Positions 11,540-24,700 of a DNA stretch of 64,000 nucleotides are shown piece after piece. The DNA is from Powellomyces hirtus. Taxonomy: Eukaryota > Chytridiomycota > Chytridiomycetes > Spizellomycetales > Powellomycetaceae. Both the position numbers and the translations under genes were made by a program. Numbering within the stretch: position 1 is the stretch's first letter; every line of letters starts with the position of its first letter. The notes beneath the pieces are model-generated. The model had not been told where the DNA came from, did not search any database, and saw only the letters and a program-made list of their open reading frames with translations. Where the stretch lies: NCBI GenBank assembly GCA_025526995.1, contig JAHLKG010000026.1, positions 363,815 through 427,814 on the forward strand. The letters run 5' to 3'.

Positions 11540-12937
11540 CAATCCCCAGAAAAATGCGGAAGAGAGAAAACAAGAAAGAGAGAGCGACAGTAGTGGTGCA
11601 AAAAGACATGCAAGCTAGATGTAGGTGGCCGCCTGGAGACGGTCAGTGATGGATTGTTGGGAAGTGTCGACGCTTGGATCGTCGCTGCTGAGCAGAACAT
11701 GGCTGAGCAGGGTATGGCTGAGGAGAAGAGCGATCCGTTATGGAAGGTACTGTGGACGAGGACATGTGAAGACAAAAAAAGTTGAGATGTTGGACCATGC
11801 TGTTCCGCACGCCCCGGAGGTACAATTTGGTCTCGTTTCTGTGCAAAGTTTTCGCCGAGTGAACTTTTGACGGCGACGCGTCGGCAGGGCTTTACGGCTT
11901 GCTGGACCCGCAGAAAAGTCTCCGCCGCAGTTGCGATTATTGTCTCTCGGGTGATAAACAAGACGGAATCGTCGGTGCCATTACATGCCGCCGCAGCACG
12001 TATATGGATACTACTGTACATAGCTTGTGTGACGCTGAAGGTTTGTGCGCTTTCCGGGTTCTGTTACACGGCGAGGATAGTATGCGACAACAAATGCACG
12101 GAGATATAATATCGATACTTGGATCGCGCCATAAGCGCAACCCGCCCAAATGCTGGTGATAGAAAAAAAAAAAAAACTGTCCATACAACACTTCTGAACA
12201 TTCTCAACTCTAACCCATCCATGTACAGTACAGTACATGCATAGCAACCCCCCCCCACGTTTCCCGCGATCTTCGTCGCGATCAAGGTCAGGATGTGAAA
12301 ACAAAGCAATTTGATGCGTGTGCACTGCCGTTTTTGATGGCTTACGCGTTCTGCGTCCCGTTTTCCCTGTGCATCGCTCCTGCAAAACAACGCCCGGCCC
12401 ACGAAACCTGCAACGGCTGCATTGTGGAGATTTTCTGGATTGACGCTGATAATCGTACACCTCGAGAACTTTAGTCAATTTTGCATCCGTTCACTTCGCC
12501 AGCGCGCGACGATGCAAAACAAGAGTCGCAAAGCATTGACAAAAAAAAGTTTACCCCGCTCGTCGGCGGTGAAACGCTTTTTCTCTTTCTTTCTGCATCT
12601 GCGGCATTGTGGGGGGCGTCCTTGGGGGCCAAACTGCTCAGTTCATGCACAGGTGGCATGCCTCTCGCGTGATTTTGCACCGCAACATGAAGCGTAAAAA
12701 AAGCAAAGAACAGCCCGCACAACCAATCGTGCAAGACTGCAAATCATTTGATATTTGATACATTCACAGGCCTCACACGCGCTGCCCTCCCCCCCAATCC
12801 GACTGCCTAAACACAGCTGGATGTTCTGTGTGTTGTGAGACCCCACCCATCAGCATTCTCTAGATAGATAACTCATAGAATCCATTTACTTATAAACCGT
12901 CACAACACTTAGTCTCGACGGACCTCATCAACCGAAA
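11540..12937. promoter_or_regulatory. Shared 1.4 kb divergent promoter region (ABC exporter / synthetase)
   Basis: No credible gene lies here. On the minus strand the 60 nt before the exporter ATG are pyrimidine-rich, as in many fungal promoters. Toward the synthetase there is a CCAAT at 12723-12727 and a TATAAA at 12891-12896. An A run (near 12163-12176) and a C run (near 12247-12256) are simple tracts. A head-to-head layout with a shared region is compatible with co-regulation of product synthesis and export. No specific operator can be named. Confidence 0.5.
12891..12896 (+). promoter_or_regulatory. TATA box of the synthetase gene
   Basis: An exact TATAAA, 42-47 nt upstream of the ATG at 12938, in an AT-rich setting. 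Confidence 0.5.
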
Positions 12938-15760
12938 ATGACACCCATCGAAACCCCTCAAAACGATACCGAAGCTCTGAAGGAGCGCATCTCCATGCTT
13001 GGTATGTTGTTAATTGTTTGCTTGTTATCGTTTGTAGTGACTCTGTTCTGCGTGTGTATGTGCGCATGTGAGCTTCCTCAAGTGTGACGGAGACGAACGA
13101 CGCGTTCCGGACGTGGCTTGACTGAGAAGGATCGGACAAACGCCAAAGAACGTTCTACGTGACGTCATTCGCACGTTTACGAAAGTCTGCAAAACACACA
13201 CATTCTTTCAACGCTGATTTCGTCGTGTGGGGACTGGGTCGCGCAGGTTTGGGATTGACGGAAGGCGGAAGGGAGAGTAACAACAAAGTGGGCGAAAGCA
13301 ATGGACAAAAAGTGGAAAACTGCCAGTTGTGCATGGCGAGAGGTTCAACAACGGTGGAGCCGAAATAGCGTCCTAATGCTATGAAATAGAATCTAACCGA
13401 CATGGCTCCTTTGTCTGTCACATTTGACAGCTTCGAAAGATCGCACTTTGATCTACTATCTCCAACAAAATGCCAAAATCGACGGTGAAAAGATCAGCCA
13501 CCGATTCCTGAACGATATGGCCGGCAAAAAGTCGACCACGTTCACTTTCAAGCAGCTCGATGACACTTCAGCCTCTCTCGCATACAGAATGCGCAACAGC
13601 TGGAAACTCAAGAAAGGCGACACTGTCCTCCTTCTTTACCCGCCCGGACTGCACTTCTTGGTTGCATTTATGGCCTGCTTCCGAGCCGGCGTGATCGGGG
13701 TTCCAGCGTATCCCCCCGTTCTTAGCAATCTGAAGGCTGATCTCCCAAAACTGCGGGCGATTCTGGATGACTGTGGCGCAGCCAAAGCGCTGACGAGCCG
13801 GGACTATTACATGGCCAAAACCGCTTTTGGCATCAAAAACATGCTGTCGGCATATAAATTTCCCAGCGGTTCGTACAACTGTTCATGAATGAGAAGTTCG
13901 GTTTTGAATATGCTCATATTGCGTACCAATTTTCTATGAATGCTTTTATCAGACCTCGAACTGCTCGTGACCGATACTGTCCCCGCCAGTGGCCCAAAAT
14001 TGACAGACGAAACGGTCATTTTGGATGATTTGGCCTTCCTTCAGTACACTTCGGGATCAACGGTATCGTAACTTAGAATTCTATTTCTGGATGTTCAGAC
14101 AAGAAAAGCGTAAACTCACTGTATTTTCTCGCCAAGGGTACTCCCAAAGGGAATATGATTACTCATGGAAATATGGTTCACAATCTCGCTCTGGCCAGCT
14201 ACGATGCTGGAATTTCTAGGAAGTCTGTGCAAGTGTCATGGCTTCCCCAGTACCACGACATGGGTCTCTGCTCCGGATTCCTTGCACCAGTCCTGCGTGG
14301 CCATGCGTCTGTGGTCATGTCGCCCATTGACTTCATCAAAAACCCAATGATGTGGATGCAGGCCATGTCCGATTACAAGGGAACCCTTTCGCATGCTCCC
14401 AACTTTGGATACGAACTCGCTGCTCGCAAACACGATCCCTCGAAACTCTCCGCACCTCTTGACCTTTCGAACGTCGAGTTTTTAATGAACGCAGCTGAGC
14501 CCGTCCTGTTCAGTACAATTGAGAAGTTTTACGCAACATTTGAGAAATATGGCCTCAAGCGCAATGTCATCAATCCCGCATATGGTCTTGCCGAGAACAC
14601 TGTATTCGTGGTCAGCTCGCACGACGGCAAACTGCTCAGTCACAACGACCGTGTCTGCTGCGGTGAGCCCCACTTGGATGTTGATATCCGAATCGTTGAC
14701 TCGGATACTCTCAAAGAGCTCCCCGACGGTCAAGAAGGCGAGATCTGGATTAACAGCGCCAGCAAAGCCCGTGGATACTACCGCCGCACTGACAACGAAG
14801 AGAACTTTGAAGCCAAAGTTTCTGATGCTGTTGGAGACGTCGCCAACCACAAATATCTCCGTACCGGAGATCTGGGCTTCAAAATGGATCGGGGTCTCTA
14901 CTACAGCGGACGCATTAAGGATCTCATCATAATTCGCGGCCGGAACTACATCCCGAGCGACATTGAAGCCATTGTCAACGTCCAGCCTGGCATCAGACCT
15001 GGGTGCGTTGCGGCCTTTAGCGTACCAGGTGACCACGTCGAGCGCGTCGTGGTGGTTGCAGAACTGCGTGCAACCAAGAAGAAGATGGACAAACTCGCTT
15101 TAGTCATGAAGATTGTCCAAGCTGTCAAGTCCGACGTCGGTATATCCGTGAGCTCGGTCGTCCTCATCGCGGAGCGCACGATTAGTAAGACGACGAGTGG
15201 CAAGATCCAGCGTCGCAAAAACAAAGAGCGATACCTCAAGAAGGAACACCGCGTAGTTTATGAAATCAACGGCCTTGCCGGTGATTCCGAGTTTGAAGAC
15301 GACGGGAGCGAGAGCTCCGACAGCGATTACAGCGAGAACGGTGATAACGGCTCTAGCGGTGGTTCTCAAACAGATGCTGCCGGCCCCAATTCAGGCAATA
15401 GTTCCCAAGTGGGACCTGGCTCGCCAGACGCCACGTCCGACGAGAGAAGTGACGACGAATCTCCTGTTGACATTTCTCCGGACTTCAAGAAATTGAGCCG
15501 CAGCGCGCTAATAGAAATGTCGCTCCCGGAACGTATCAATGCGTTGACTGTTCTCACGGCACAAGGAGTGAAGAAGAATCTCGGATACGTCCCAAAACCA
15601 AATCAGAACCTCATCCATAGCGGAATTACCTCTTTACAAGCCGTGCAGCTAGTTAATCACTTGGAAACTGTTTTGGAAATGCCGCTGGCTGCGACTCTTT
15701 TGTTCGAATGCTCCACTGTTGCAGCGGTCGCAAACCACATTGCAGAGCTTGTTGAAACAG
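12938..15760 (+). other. Loading module: fatty acyl-AMP ligase (FAAL) and acyl carrier
   Basis: FAAL, residues about 20-580, over four exons. FAAL-type rather than amino-acid-type motifs are seen: GDTVLLLYPPGLHFLVAF and VPAYPP, the AMP loop YTSGST/GTPKG split by an intron, SWLPQYHDMG, and the FAAL segment DFIKNPMMWMQAMSDYKGT followed by SHAPNFGYEL. The C-terminal part has SGRIKDLIIIRGRNYIP and the lysine of TSGKIQRR. The family activates a fatty acid as acyl-AMP and passes it to a carrier. A linker of mostly Asp, Ser, Gly and Glu (about 583-660) leads to a carrier domain (about 659-746) with the pantetheine Ser in SGITSLQAVQL (residue about 703). Initiation with a fatty acid makes a lipopeptide product likely; chain length cannot be read from sequence. 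Confidence 0.85.
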
Positions 15761-18700
15761 CCACCACTTATGCGAGGTCTGCCGTTACGTTCCCCGACGA
15801 GTCAGCGTTTGTCGAAAAAGCTGGTCGCGTTTTGGAGTACGCTGCTTCGCCAAGTCAGCAACGCATGTGGGTTGCTCAGCTCGTGGCCAAGGACACAAGT
15901 TACCACGTGCCACAGCTGCTGCACATCAAAGGCCGATTCGACCCTTCCGCGTGGAACAAGGCGTACTCGATCCTCGTTCACCAACACCCAATCCTGCGAA
16001 CGGTCTTCGATGCTGGTCATGACGGTCGCGTAATCGATCTTAAACAGCGAGCCCTTCCCACCGAGAAGGCCACGGTCAAGTTCCCCACTGTTGCTGTCGC
16101 TGATGTTGCCAGCGCAATCAAACTAGCTCATGCGGACAACGCGGAAGTCCATTTTGACCTAACCAACGGACCCCTTGTGCGCGGAACGTGTTACAAGATA
16201 GACAACACGGACGAATGGGTGGTCTATGTCAACTACCATCACATTGTTGTCGACGAGTGGTCATTGGGAATTGCAGCGAAACAGATCTCGACGTTGTATT
16301 ATCTCATAGTCCAAGAGGGCAACAATGACGAATCGATGTTGCGAGAAGTCTTTCCTGCTCCCAAGTTCAATTTCTTCGACTTTACAGTTGCCCAGCAGTC
16401 CGCTCTACAAGAAGAACAGGTCGCATCCCAGCTTGCCTTCTGGTCTTCGCATCTCGACGGGGTGGCTGCGCTGCAACTGCCACAATCCAAGCGGCCCGAA
16501 AGCGCCTCGAACAGTCGTGTCGCAGGAACCTGTGCTATCAACCTCTCAAATAACCTCTTCACATCTTTCAAGCAGCTTTGTTTCAACAACAGCGCGACCG
16601 CTTTCCAGGGTTTCCTGGCCGCCTTCAATCTCCTCATATCGATTTATGCTGGAAGTGAAACGGACTTTGCAGTCGGTATTCCGTATTCCAACCGCTCCAG
16701 TTATGCAACCGAAGACATTTTTGGGTTCTTCCTGAACACATTGAGCGTGCGTGCGAGCGTAGATGAGACGGCTCAGATGCAAGGATTCAGCGCATACCTT
16801 GCAAAAGTTCGGGAGAACGTACTCTCTGCCTTCAAGCACGCTGACGTTCCATTGGAGACTGTTATATCGCACCTGGCGAAGGCAGCTGGCGCGGATCGTT
16901 TCGAACCAGGTGTACACCCGCTATTCCAGGTCATGTTTGTGTACAACGACGCAACGCCGTACCGAACCGCCAAAAACATGGTGTCGGGTTGCGAGACTAA
17001 AGTTCTGTTCTTGGAGCCCGCGCATGCCAAGTTCGATCTTACTATGTTTGTGCGAGAAGAGGCTGCCAAGGACGCTGGAGCTGAAGTTCTCATCGAGTAT
17101 GATGCCAGTCGGTATGATCCCAAACTCATTCGCAACATGGCCAACCACTTCGTCGACATCATTGAAAACGTGGCCGCGTCCCCTACTGCGCCACTCTGCA
17201 AGATGTCGGTTACAAGACCTCGCGAGCTCGTGAAATTGGAATCGTACCTTCCGGGATGCGACATTCCAGAAGACTTGTTAACTCTGCCCGCAATGATCAA
17301 GAAGCAGACCCTTGCGACACCTGATGCTATAGCTTTGGAAGATGAGGACGGTCGTGTTGTCAGCTACGCCGAGCTTTCTGATCTTACTGATCGTGTTGCA
17401 AGCTACCTGCTGAGTCTAGGTCTCGCTCCCGAGTCGCTGGTTGCGTTGTGTGTGGATAAATCAATCGAAATGATTGTTTGCATGCTGGGTGTTGTCAAGG
17501 CCGGATGTGCGTACGTGCCACTCGACGGAAACAACCCGGTGGATCGCAACCGTGGGATCCTTACCCAGGCAGACTCTAGGGTCGTGTTCACGCACCCACA
17601 ATACTGCACCCAATTTGAAGGCCACGGTGTTCCTGAATGCCTCACGTCTGTCTTCGTGGTTGAGAAGAATTGCTTTAAGCAGCTTCCACAATGCGAGTCA
17701 TCAGAGCAGATCACTATATCGCACAACCAGACGGCATACTGCCTCTTTACCAGCGGGACTACCGGAACTGTGAGACATTCCCATTTTTTCTACTTCTCAT
17801 TTCTCCTCCTGAATGCTGACACAACTTTCCTTCGCTGTTTGCAGCCTAAAGGTGTCCAGGTTTCCCACAAGGCCATCTGCCTGTCAGTGGTAGAACACGG
17901 TCACATGTACGAGATTACGCCGCAGACACGATACATGCAATTTGCAAATTACACATTCGACGTCTCCGTGATGGACATTTTCTGCACCCTGGCTCATGGA
18001 GCTACGATCCTGATTGCTGCAAAAGCTTCACTTCTGCAAGACCTTGGTGCCGTCATGCGGAAGATGCGCGCCACGTTCACAGCTCTGACACCCACCGTTC
18101 TGTCCGCTCTTCTCACACCAGAGGACGTTCCAACTTTGGTCGGTCTTGGCATTTCGGGCGAGGCAATGACGCAGCAGGTTGTAGATACCTGGGCGGATAA
18201 GGTCAGGTTGATCAACGCGTAAGTTATCGAGATACGTCGTACATCATCAACAATCAGCTCACCCAAAGTCTTCCCCACTCTTTTTGCGTGTTTGCATCTC
18301 AGCTTTGGCCCGACCGAGGCAGCGTAAGTGTTTGATTGCTTCTGTTCAACGCGCATGGCCCGGCCGCCCTGACAGTTTTTCGCAGGGTTAACGTTACGAT
18401 GCAGCTCATGAAACCTGACACAGTCCCTACTATAATAGGAAAGCCGCTTGCAAATGTCTCAGTTTACATTTTAAACCGTTTCATGCAGCCGGTGCCTGAA
18501 CTTGTGACCGGGGAACTCTACCTTGGTGGGCCCCAGTTGGCAAAGGGGTACTTAAACCGCCCTGATCTCACCGACGCGGCTTTCGTGAATCATCCAATCT
18601 CTGGTGAACGCCTCTATTCTACGGGCGATATCTGTTGCTTCACTCTGGATGGACTTATTGACTACCGGGGGAGAGTCGATGGACAGTTCAAGCTTCGTGG

Positions 18701-21700
18701 CCTCAGATTGGAGAGAGATGAAATCGAATCGGTTCTGCTTTCGGCTCATCAAACCATCGACAAGTGTGTGGTCATAATGTCCCGCAAGCACACTGGTCAC
18801 GACATGCTGATTGGAGCCGTGTCTTTTTCCGATCTCTCCGCGAGCCAAAATATGGAGCTGCTATCTGAAGAATCGCTTGCGATCGCCAAACAGAGAATAA
18901 GTGAGGCTGCAAAAGTCCTGGCCAAAAAACTGCCTTCATACATGCAGTTGTCGGCTTGGATTCCCATGGAATACATCCCACTCAGCTCGTCAGGGAAGAC
19001 TGATCGGACACGCGTAAAACAATTCATTGAATCGCTCCCTAACATCGACATTGGTGTGAACTTGGACGGCTCCGCCGCCGAAGAAGAACTGGAAGATCTC
19101 GCGTCGTTCAACATCGTTCGTCAAGTCATCGGAGACGTCTTGAAAGTAGACGGCCATGCTCTCTCAGCCTCTTCCACATTCCTTGGGCTGGGTGGTGATT
19201 CCATTACTGCTATTCAGGTTGCCGCTCAATGTCGACTCAAGGGACTGGACGTGCAAGTTGAAGACATATTCCAGACCAGTAGTCTTGGTGAGCTGGCATT
19301 GCGGGCTGCCGTGGGCGAAAAGGCAGTTGCTCTCTCCCTCAGGCAAGAAACCGACGGCGAAGATTTTGATTTGACGCCTATCCAAGCACGTTTCTTCCAT
19401 CTCTATCCTACCGGTGCAAATCAGTACAACCAGTCGATAGTGCTGCGAGTGGCAGAGGCAGTGACAAGTTCGGCTTTGGAGGCGGCGCTGCAACAACTGG
19501 TGAATCGTCATGCAATGTTGCGGTGCCGTTTCATTCAGTCCGATAATGGCTGGGTTCAGCAGATCACACCTGTCGACCGCGTGCCAGAGTTCAAGCTGCC
19601 GTACCATGAAGTATCCTCCGCTACGGAGGCAAACATGATTATTGAGCAATCCCAGACTTCTCTTGATTTGCGAAGTGGACGTGTCATTACTGCGGCTCTG
19701 ATTCAAAACGTCTCCTCCGGAAGGCATAGGATCATTTTCATCGCGGTTCATCATCTCGTTGTCGATTTAGTGTCTTGGCGCATTATCTTGGACGAGCTCG
19801 AGGTTCTTTTACGAGGCGGCGAACTAAGCCCCGCATCGTCAAGTTTTCGAACATGGTCTGAGGCGCTTGCGAGTAAGGCAAATGGGCTGACTGACATTAC
19901 ATTCAAGCCTGCGGAGGAAGTTTCACGGATCCCCAACGACTTTGAGTCGGCTCCAACGAAAGTGACATACGGCGGACGGAGGGTATATGATTTCACTCTA
20001 GATGCATCAGTGACCGAGAGCATATTCCGCCCTGAAAACAAGTACCGAACTCAGCCTGTCGAATTGCTACTTGCTGCTCTGACCTTGGCATCTCGAGAGA
20101 CATTCGGTGTGCTGAAATTGCGCTTTGATATGGAGGGTCATGGTCGCGATGCCGTAAACGACGCTACCGTTGACGTTTCCCGAACAGTGGGATGGTTCAC
20201 CAACCTTTATCCCGTGACATTCTCCAGTGAGGGAGAAATCAAAAGAGTAATTCAACAGACGAAGGAAGAGCTGCGCCATGCGACAAAAACTGCCACAGCG
20301 TTTGGACTGTCCAAGTTCATCCGGAAAGACCCATCGGTGCAAAACATTCCCGTCGCAAGCGTTTTGTTCAACTTTATGGGTCGTTTCCAACAGTTGGAGA
20401 ACAAGGATCTGCTTCTAAAACTCGATGGCGATATGCTTGGTCGCGATTTGAAGCAACAGGCCGATGATCTGGAATGCCCCTATCTCTTTGAAATTAACGC
20501 GGTGCGAAATGCTGGCGAGATGCACATCTCCATCGCCTATAGTGCAGAGCATCATTTGTTTCAGACTGTGAAGAAGCTCGCCGACAACTGGACGCACGCC
20601 ATCCACCGCATCATCGATGAGACAGCATCAGCCACCGACTATTCTTGCTTCACACCGGCAGATTTTTCGTCATTGGGTGCGCTGAAGCAGGACTCTCTCG
20701 ACAAACTTATGGAACAAATCAAGATTGTTTGCCATATGCGTCCTAGAGACGTACTTGACATTCAAAATGCTACCATTGAGCAGCAAGGCCTGGTTCTTGG
20801 TCACCTGAGCAACCCAGCTCTGTACTTGCTGCAATTTGTCATTGACTTGAGGGGGCCACTGCATGTCGCGCGATTTCAGCAAGCCTGGGATAAGGTGATC
20901 CACGATAACCCGATCCTCAAGTCCCGGTTCGTTATGGGGAAGGAGGATTCTTCTCTGTTCCAAGTGCTTCCTCGCGACAGCAACATCAGCTGGTTTTTAA
21001 GCACCAGCTCAGATGATGCTAAGGCTGCCGTTTCAGCGTACTGCGAGTCCGATAGGCTGATTGAATTCTCGCTTGGTCGGCCCATGATGCGCCTAGCTCT
21101 TTTCACCGTCACCGAGAATCAATTTCAGCTTGTGTGGACCATTCACCACGCTCTTACCGATGGATGGTCGTCGCCTATGATTATGGGAGACGTTATGGCG
21201 GCCTATTATAACGAGGCCGTTCCACGAAGAGTACAATTTGCGGATGTCGTTCAGCACAAACAGCGCCAAAAGATGGATGTTAAATTTGAATTTTGGAAGA
21301 CGCATCTGCAGCAAGTATCGCAATCGAAGATTAGTGAGTGCGTCGCCAAACCTACGACAGCTACAAACGATAGCCGTATTCCCGGGACACACTTGCGCTC
21401 TTTGAAAGTTTCCGTTGCTGACCTCAAGCGTGCGGCCGCCGAAGCGAACTCGACTATTTCCAACTGCTTACGAGCCGCCTGGGCTATGGTGCTGTATAGA
21501 TACACCCGGTCCACTTCTATCACTTTTGGAGCCGTGGTTTCTGGAAGAAATCTTTCCCTCGCGGGGATCGAAACCGTCATCGGTCCGTGCATCAATACTA
21601 TCCCTGTGTGCCTCGACCTAGATGCATCGATGACACCACGCCATCTTTTGGACCTGGTCAACGAGGACCAAGTAAAGACCATGGAGCATGTGACCCTTCC

Positions 21701-24700
21701 TTTGGCTCAAATCCTCAAAGCCGCCGGATTGACCGGGAATAGTCAGTTGTTCGACTCTCTGCTGATTTACGAAAACTATCCTTGGGTAGAGGCAAGCGCG
21801 ACGCCTCGGGACTTGGCACTGAACGTGGAACGCCATTCGGAGGCTACCGAGTACCCGATGGTGCTGTTTGTTGATAATGACGATTCAACTGTCAAAGTCG
21901 AGATCCAATATGACACGTCCATCTTCACTGACAATGTGATTGTCATGCTCGCTAAACATTTCAACAACGCATTGAGCACTATCGCTAGCCAGATGCCCGT
22001 GATGATTGGTGTCTTTCCGATGCTCGATGCGGAGGAACGCATTGAAAGCGTTCACGCAAGACAGTTCGATCTTCAGAGCTTCACAATGGCCCATCACCTA
22101 ATTGAGGAACAAGCGGCTCGTGTTCCGAATGCCGTTGCCCTCGAATTCGACGGTGGCGCCACGATGACGTATCACAAACTCAATTCCAAGTCTAACCAAC
22201 TGGCAAGATATCTAATCTCTCAAGGCGTTCAGAAAGAGGATCTGGTGGCTATCTGCATTGACCGCTCGTTTCAAATGGTGATTGCCATCCTTGCAATCGT
22301 TAAGGCTGGCGCCGCGTATGTTCCATGCGATTCTTCTGTCCCCATTGCCCGCAATGAGGTTGTCATTCGTGAAGCGCAAGCGGAAATACTTTTAACAACG
22401 GCAGAGCATGCCCCGATCTATGGCAATAGCAGTGAATTGAACATTATCATACTGGATGACGAGCGGTTTCCCTGGGAAGCCCAGGACGAAGGTAATCTTG
22501 ATATTTGCGGATTAAATATGACTAACGCTGCATACGTTCTTTTCAGCTCGGGAACTACTGGAACGCCAAAGTAAGCCACAACCCCAAAGCTTGCCGTCAT
22601 ATACCACTGATATCCAAAGCCTTACTTTTGCCTACCCCCACTAGGGTGAATGCGAAGCACTACCCGCGTAGTTGTCGCTATGAGTTTCGCTCATTCTGAT
22701 ACACATATAGGGCATTGTGATAGAGCATGGAGCTCTGGCAGTATCAATTCAAGAACACGCTCGTATGGAACACTTCTGTGAAGGATATCGCGTGCTGCAA
22801 TTCTCTAGCTACACATTTGATTACTCTGGTACGCTCTACAGAGAACCTGAAGCCATAATCACAGCCATAGCCAGGATCGCACTGACTCTTACCATCTTCT
22901 TGTTACTTCTCGTAGTTATGGATATATTTGGAACGTTGTCTTTCGGAGGAATTCTTTGTATGGCCACCAAGGATCGGATGCTAGGTCATCTGGAAGAGGT
23001 GGCTTCGTCGATGGGAGTCAACTTTGTTTGCACCACTCCTACGGTCATCTCTATGATCAACCCGGAGGCGGTTCCAACGCTTACTACGGTTTCAATCGGT
23101 GGCGAGTGCATGACTCAAGGCGTGATCGACACATGGGCTGAAAGGGTTGAGCTGATCAACGTATACGGTGAATACCTTCTTTCTATTTCAAGCAAATCTC
23201 GCGCATACTGTCAATTAGCGATTAATTTGATTTTCGGAAATGAAGGGCCAACGGAGTTTACGGTCAACGCAATAATGGGAAGAATGACAAAAGATTCCTC
23301 GAAGCAGAATATCGGCAAAGTGCTCGAGCACACACGGGCGTACATTTTGGATGAAAATCTGCAACAACTTCCACTATGCGTTACGGGAGACCTATGGCTT
23401 GAGGGACCGCAACAATCTCGAGGATACTTGGGCCGACAAGATCTTACGGACGCTGCGTTTCGATCAGATTGGAATGGTCTCCGCTTGTACCGCTCCGGGG
23501 ATCTAGCTCAACGGCTTCCGGACGGCACGTTTCTGTGCCTGGGACGTATTGATGACCAGGTAGGTGGATCTGCATTTATACCAGAAAGCAGATAACAAAG
23601 AAGGTATAACAATCCCGCTCAAGGTCAAGATCAATGGCCAGCGTATTGAGATGAAAGACGTGGAATCGAATATATTTACTTGCGAGGGCATTACCGGATG
23701 CGCCGTGGCGCTCTGGCACAATTCATGCGGAGAGGCCCAACTCGCCGCGTTTGTCAAATGTCGGGAATTGCGAGCGACGGAGAAGGCTGAGCCTGTGCGC
23801 ATACTTCAAGACGCTGCAACCGAGAAGGCCATCGCGGATTTGACCGCACATCTGCGCAAGGTCTTACCACAATACATGGTGCCAGCCATTATCTGTGGCG
23901 TCAATCGCGTGCCTATGTCTAGTGCTGGCAAGGCAGACCGCAAGACTTTGCTTGCCCTACTTGCGAATGGACCCATCCACATTCGAGCAAAGGCAAAGGA
24001 AGTCATCTTGCCGCGCAATGCTGAAGAGGAAGTATTGCTCAAAATTCTCGAAACCCAGCTGCGCTTGTCCGCGCCGCTAAGCGTAGATGAAGACTTCTTT
24101 ATTGCCGGACTTAACTCACTTGCAGCTATTAAGCTAGTTTCCTCAATCTCTGATCTCCTGGGTGTTGATGTACCGGTCGGTCAGATTTTCATGAACCCGA
24201 CAGTCACTGATCTGGCTACTGTTATCCGATCGATGCAAGAGGAAACTAACTCTCTCGAGAGCCCACGCATGGCTAAGCAGTCTATCGTTACTGATGGCCC
24301 GGAAACTATCCGCGTCTTGGCTTCGGACTCACAGAAGGCGATGTGGATGCTGCAAAACATGCAGCAGAATACCAGCTATCACATGTTTAGCATGATGAAG
24401 CATCCGGGAAATCTGCATGCTATCAAGCTTAGTCAAGCACTTGACTCCCTCAGTCGTACTCATAGCATCCTCAGAACCACATTCGAACTCGACGAAGACA
24501 CGGGCGATGTTTATCAGCTGATTCATCCCACTCTTCCCGTTCAATTTACTTCGATTGAGCTCAGCTCTGAGATCGACAACGAGGAAGAAGAAGCTCGCAC
24601 CTTCGCATCGAAAGATAACCTCACTATGTATAACTTGGCGGCTGGGCCACTTGCGCGATTCATTCTGTTCCAAGGCGCCAAATCCTCCTTCTTATACTTC

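Noticed and set aside
11539..12021. A 160-codon minus-strand frame just upstream of the exporter
   Set aside because: It reads through the pyrimidine-rich promoter and does not resemble an ABC transporter N-terminus.
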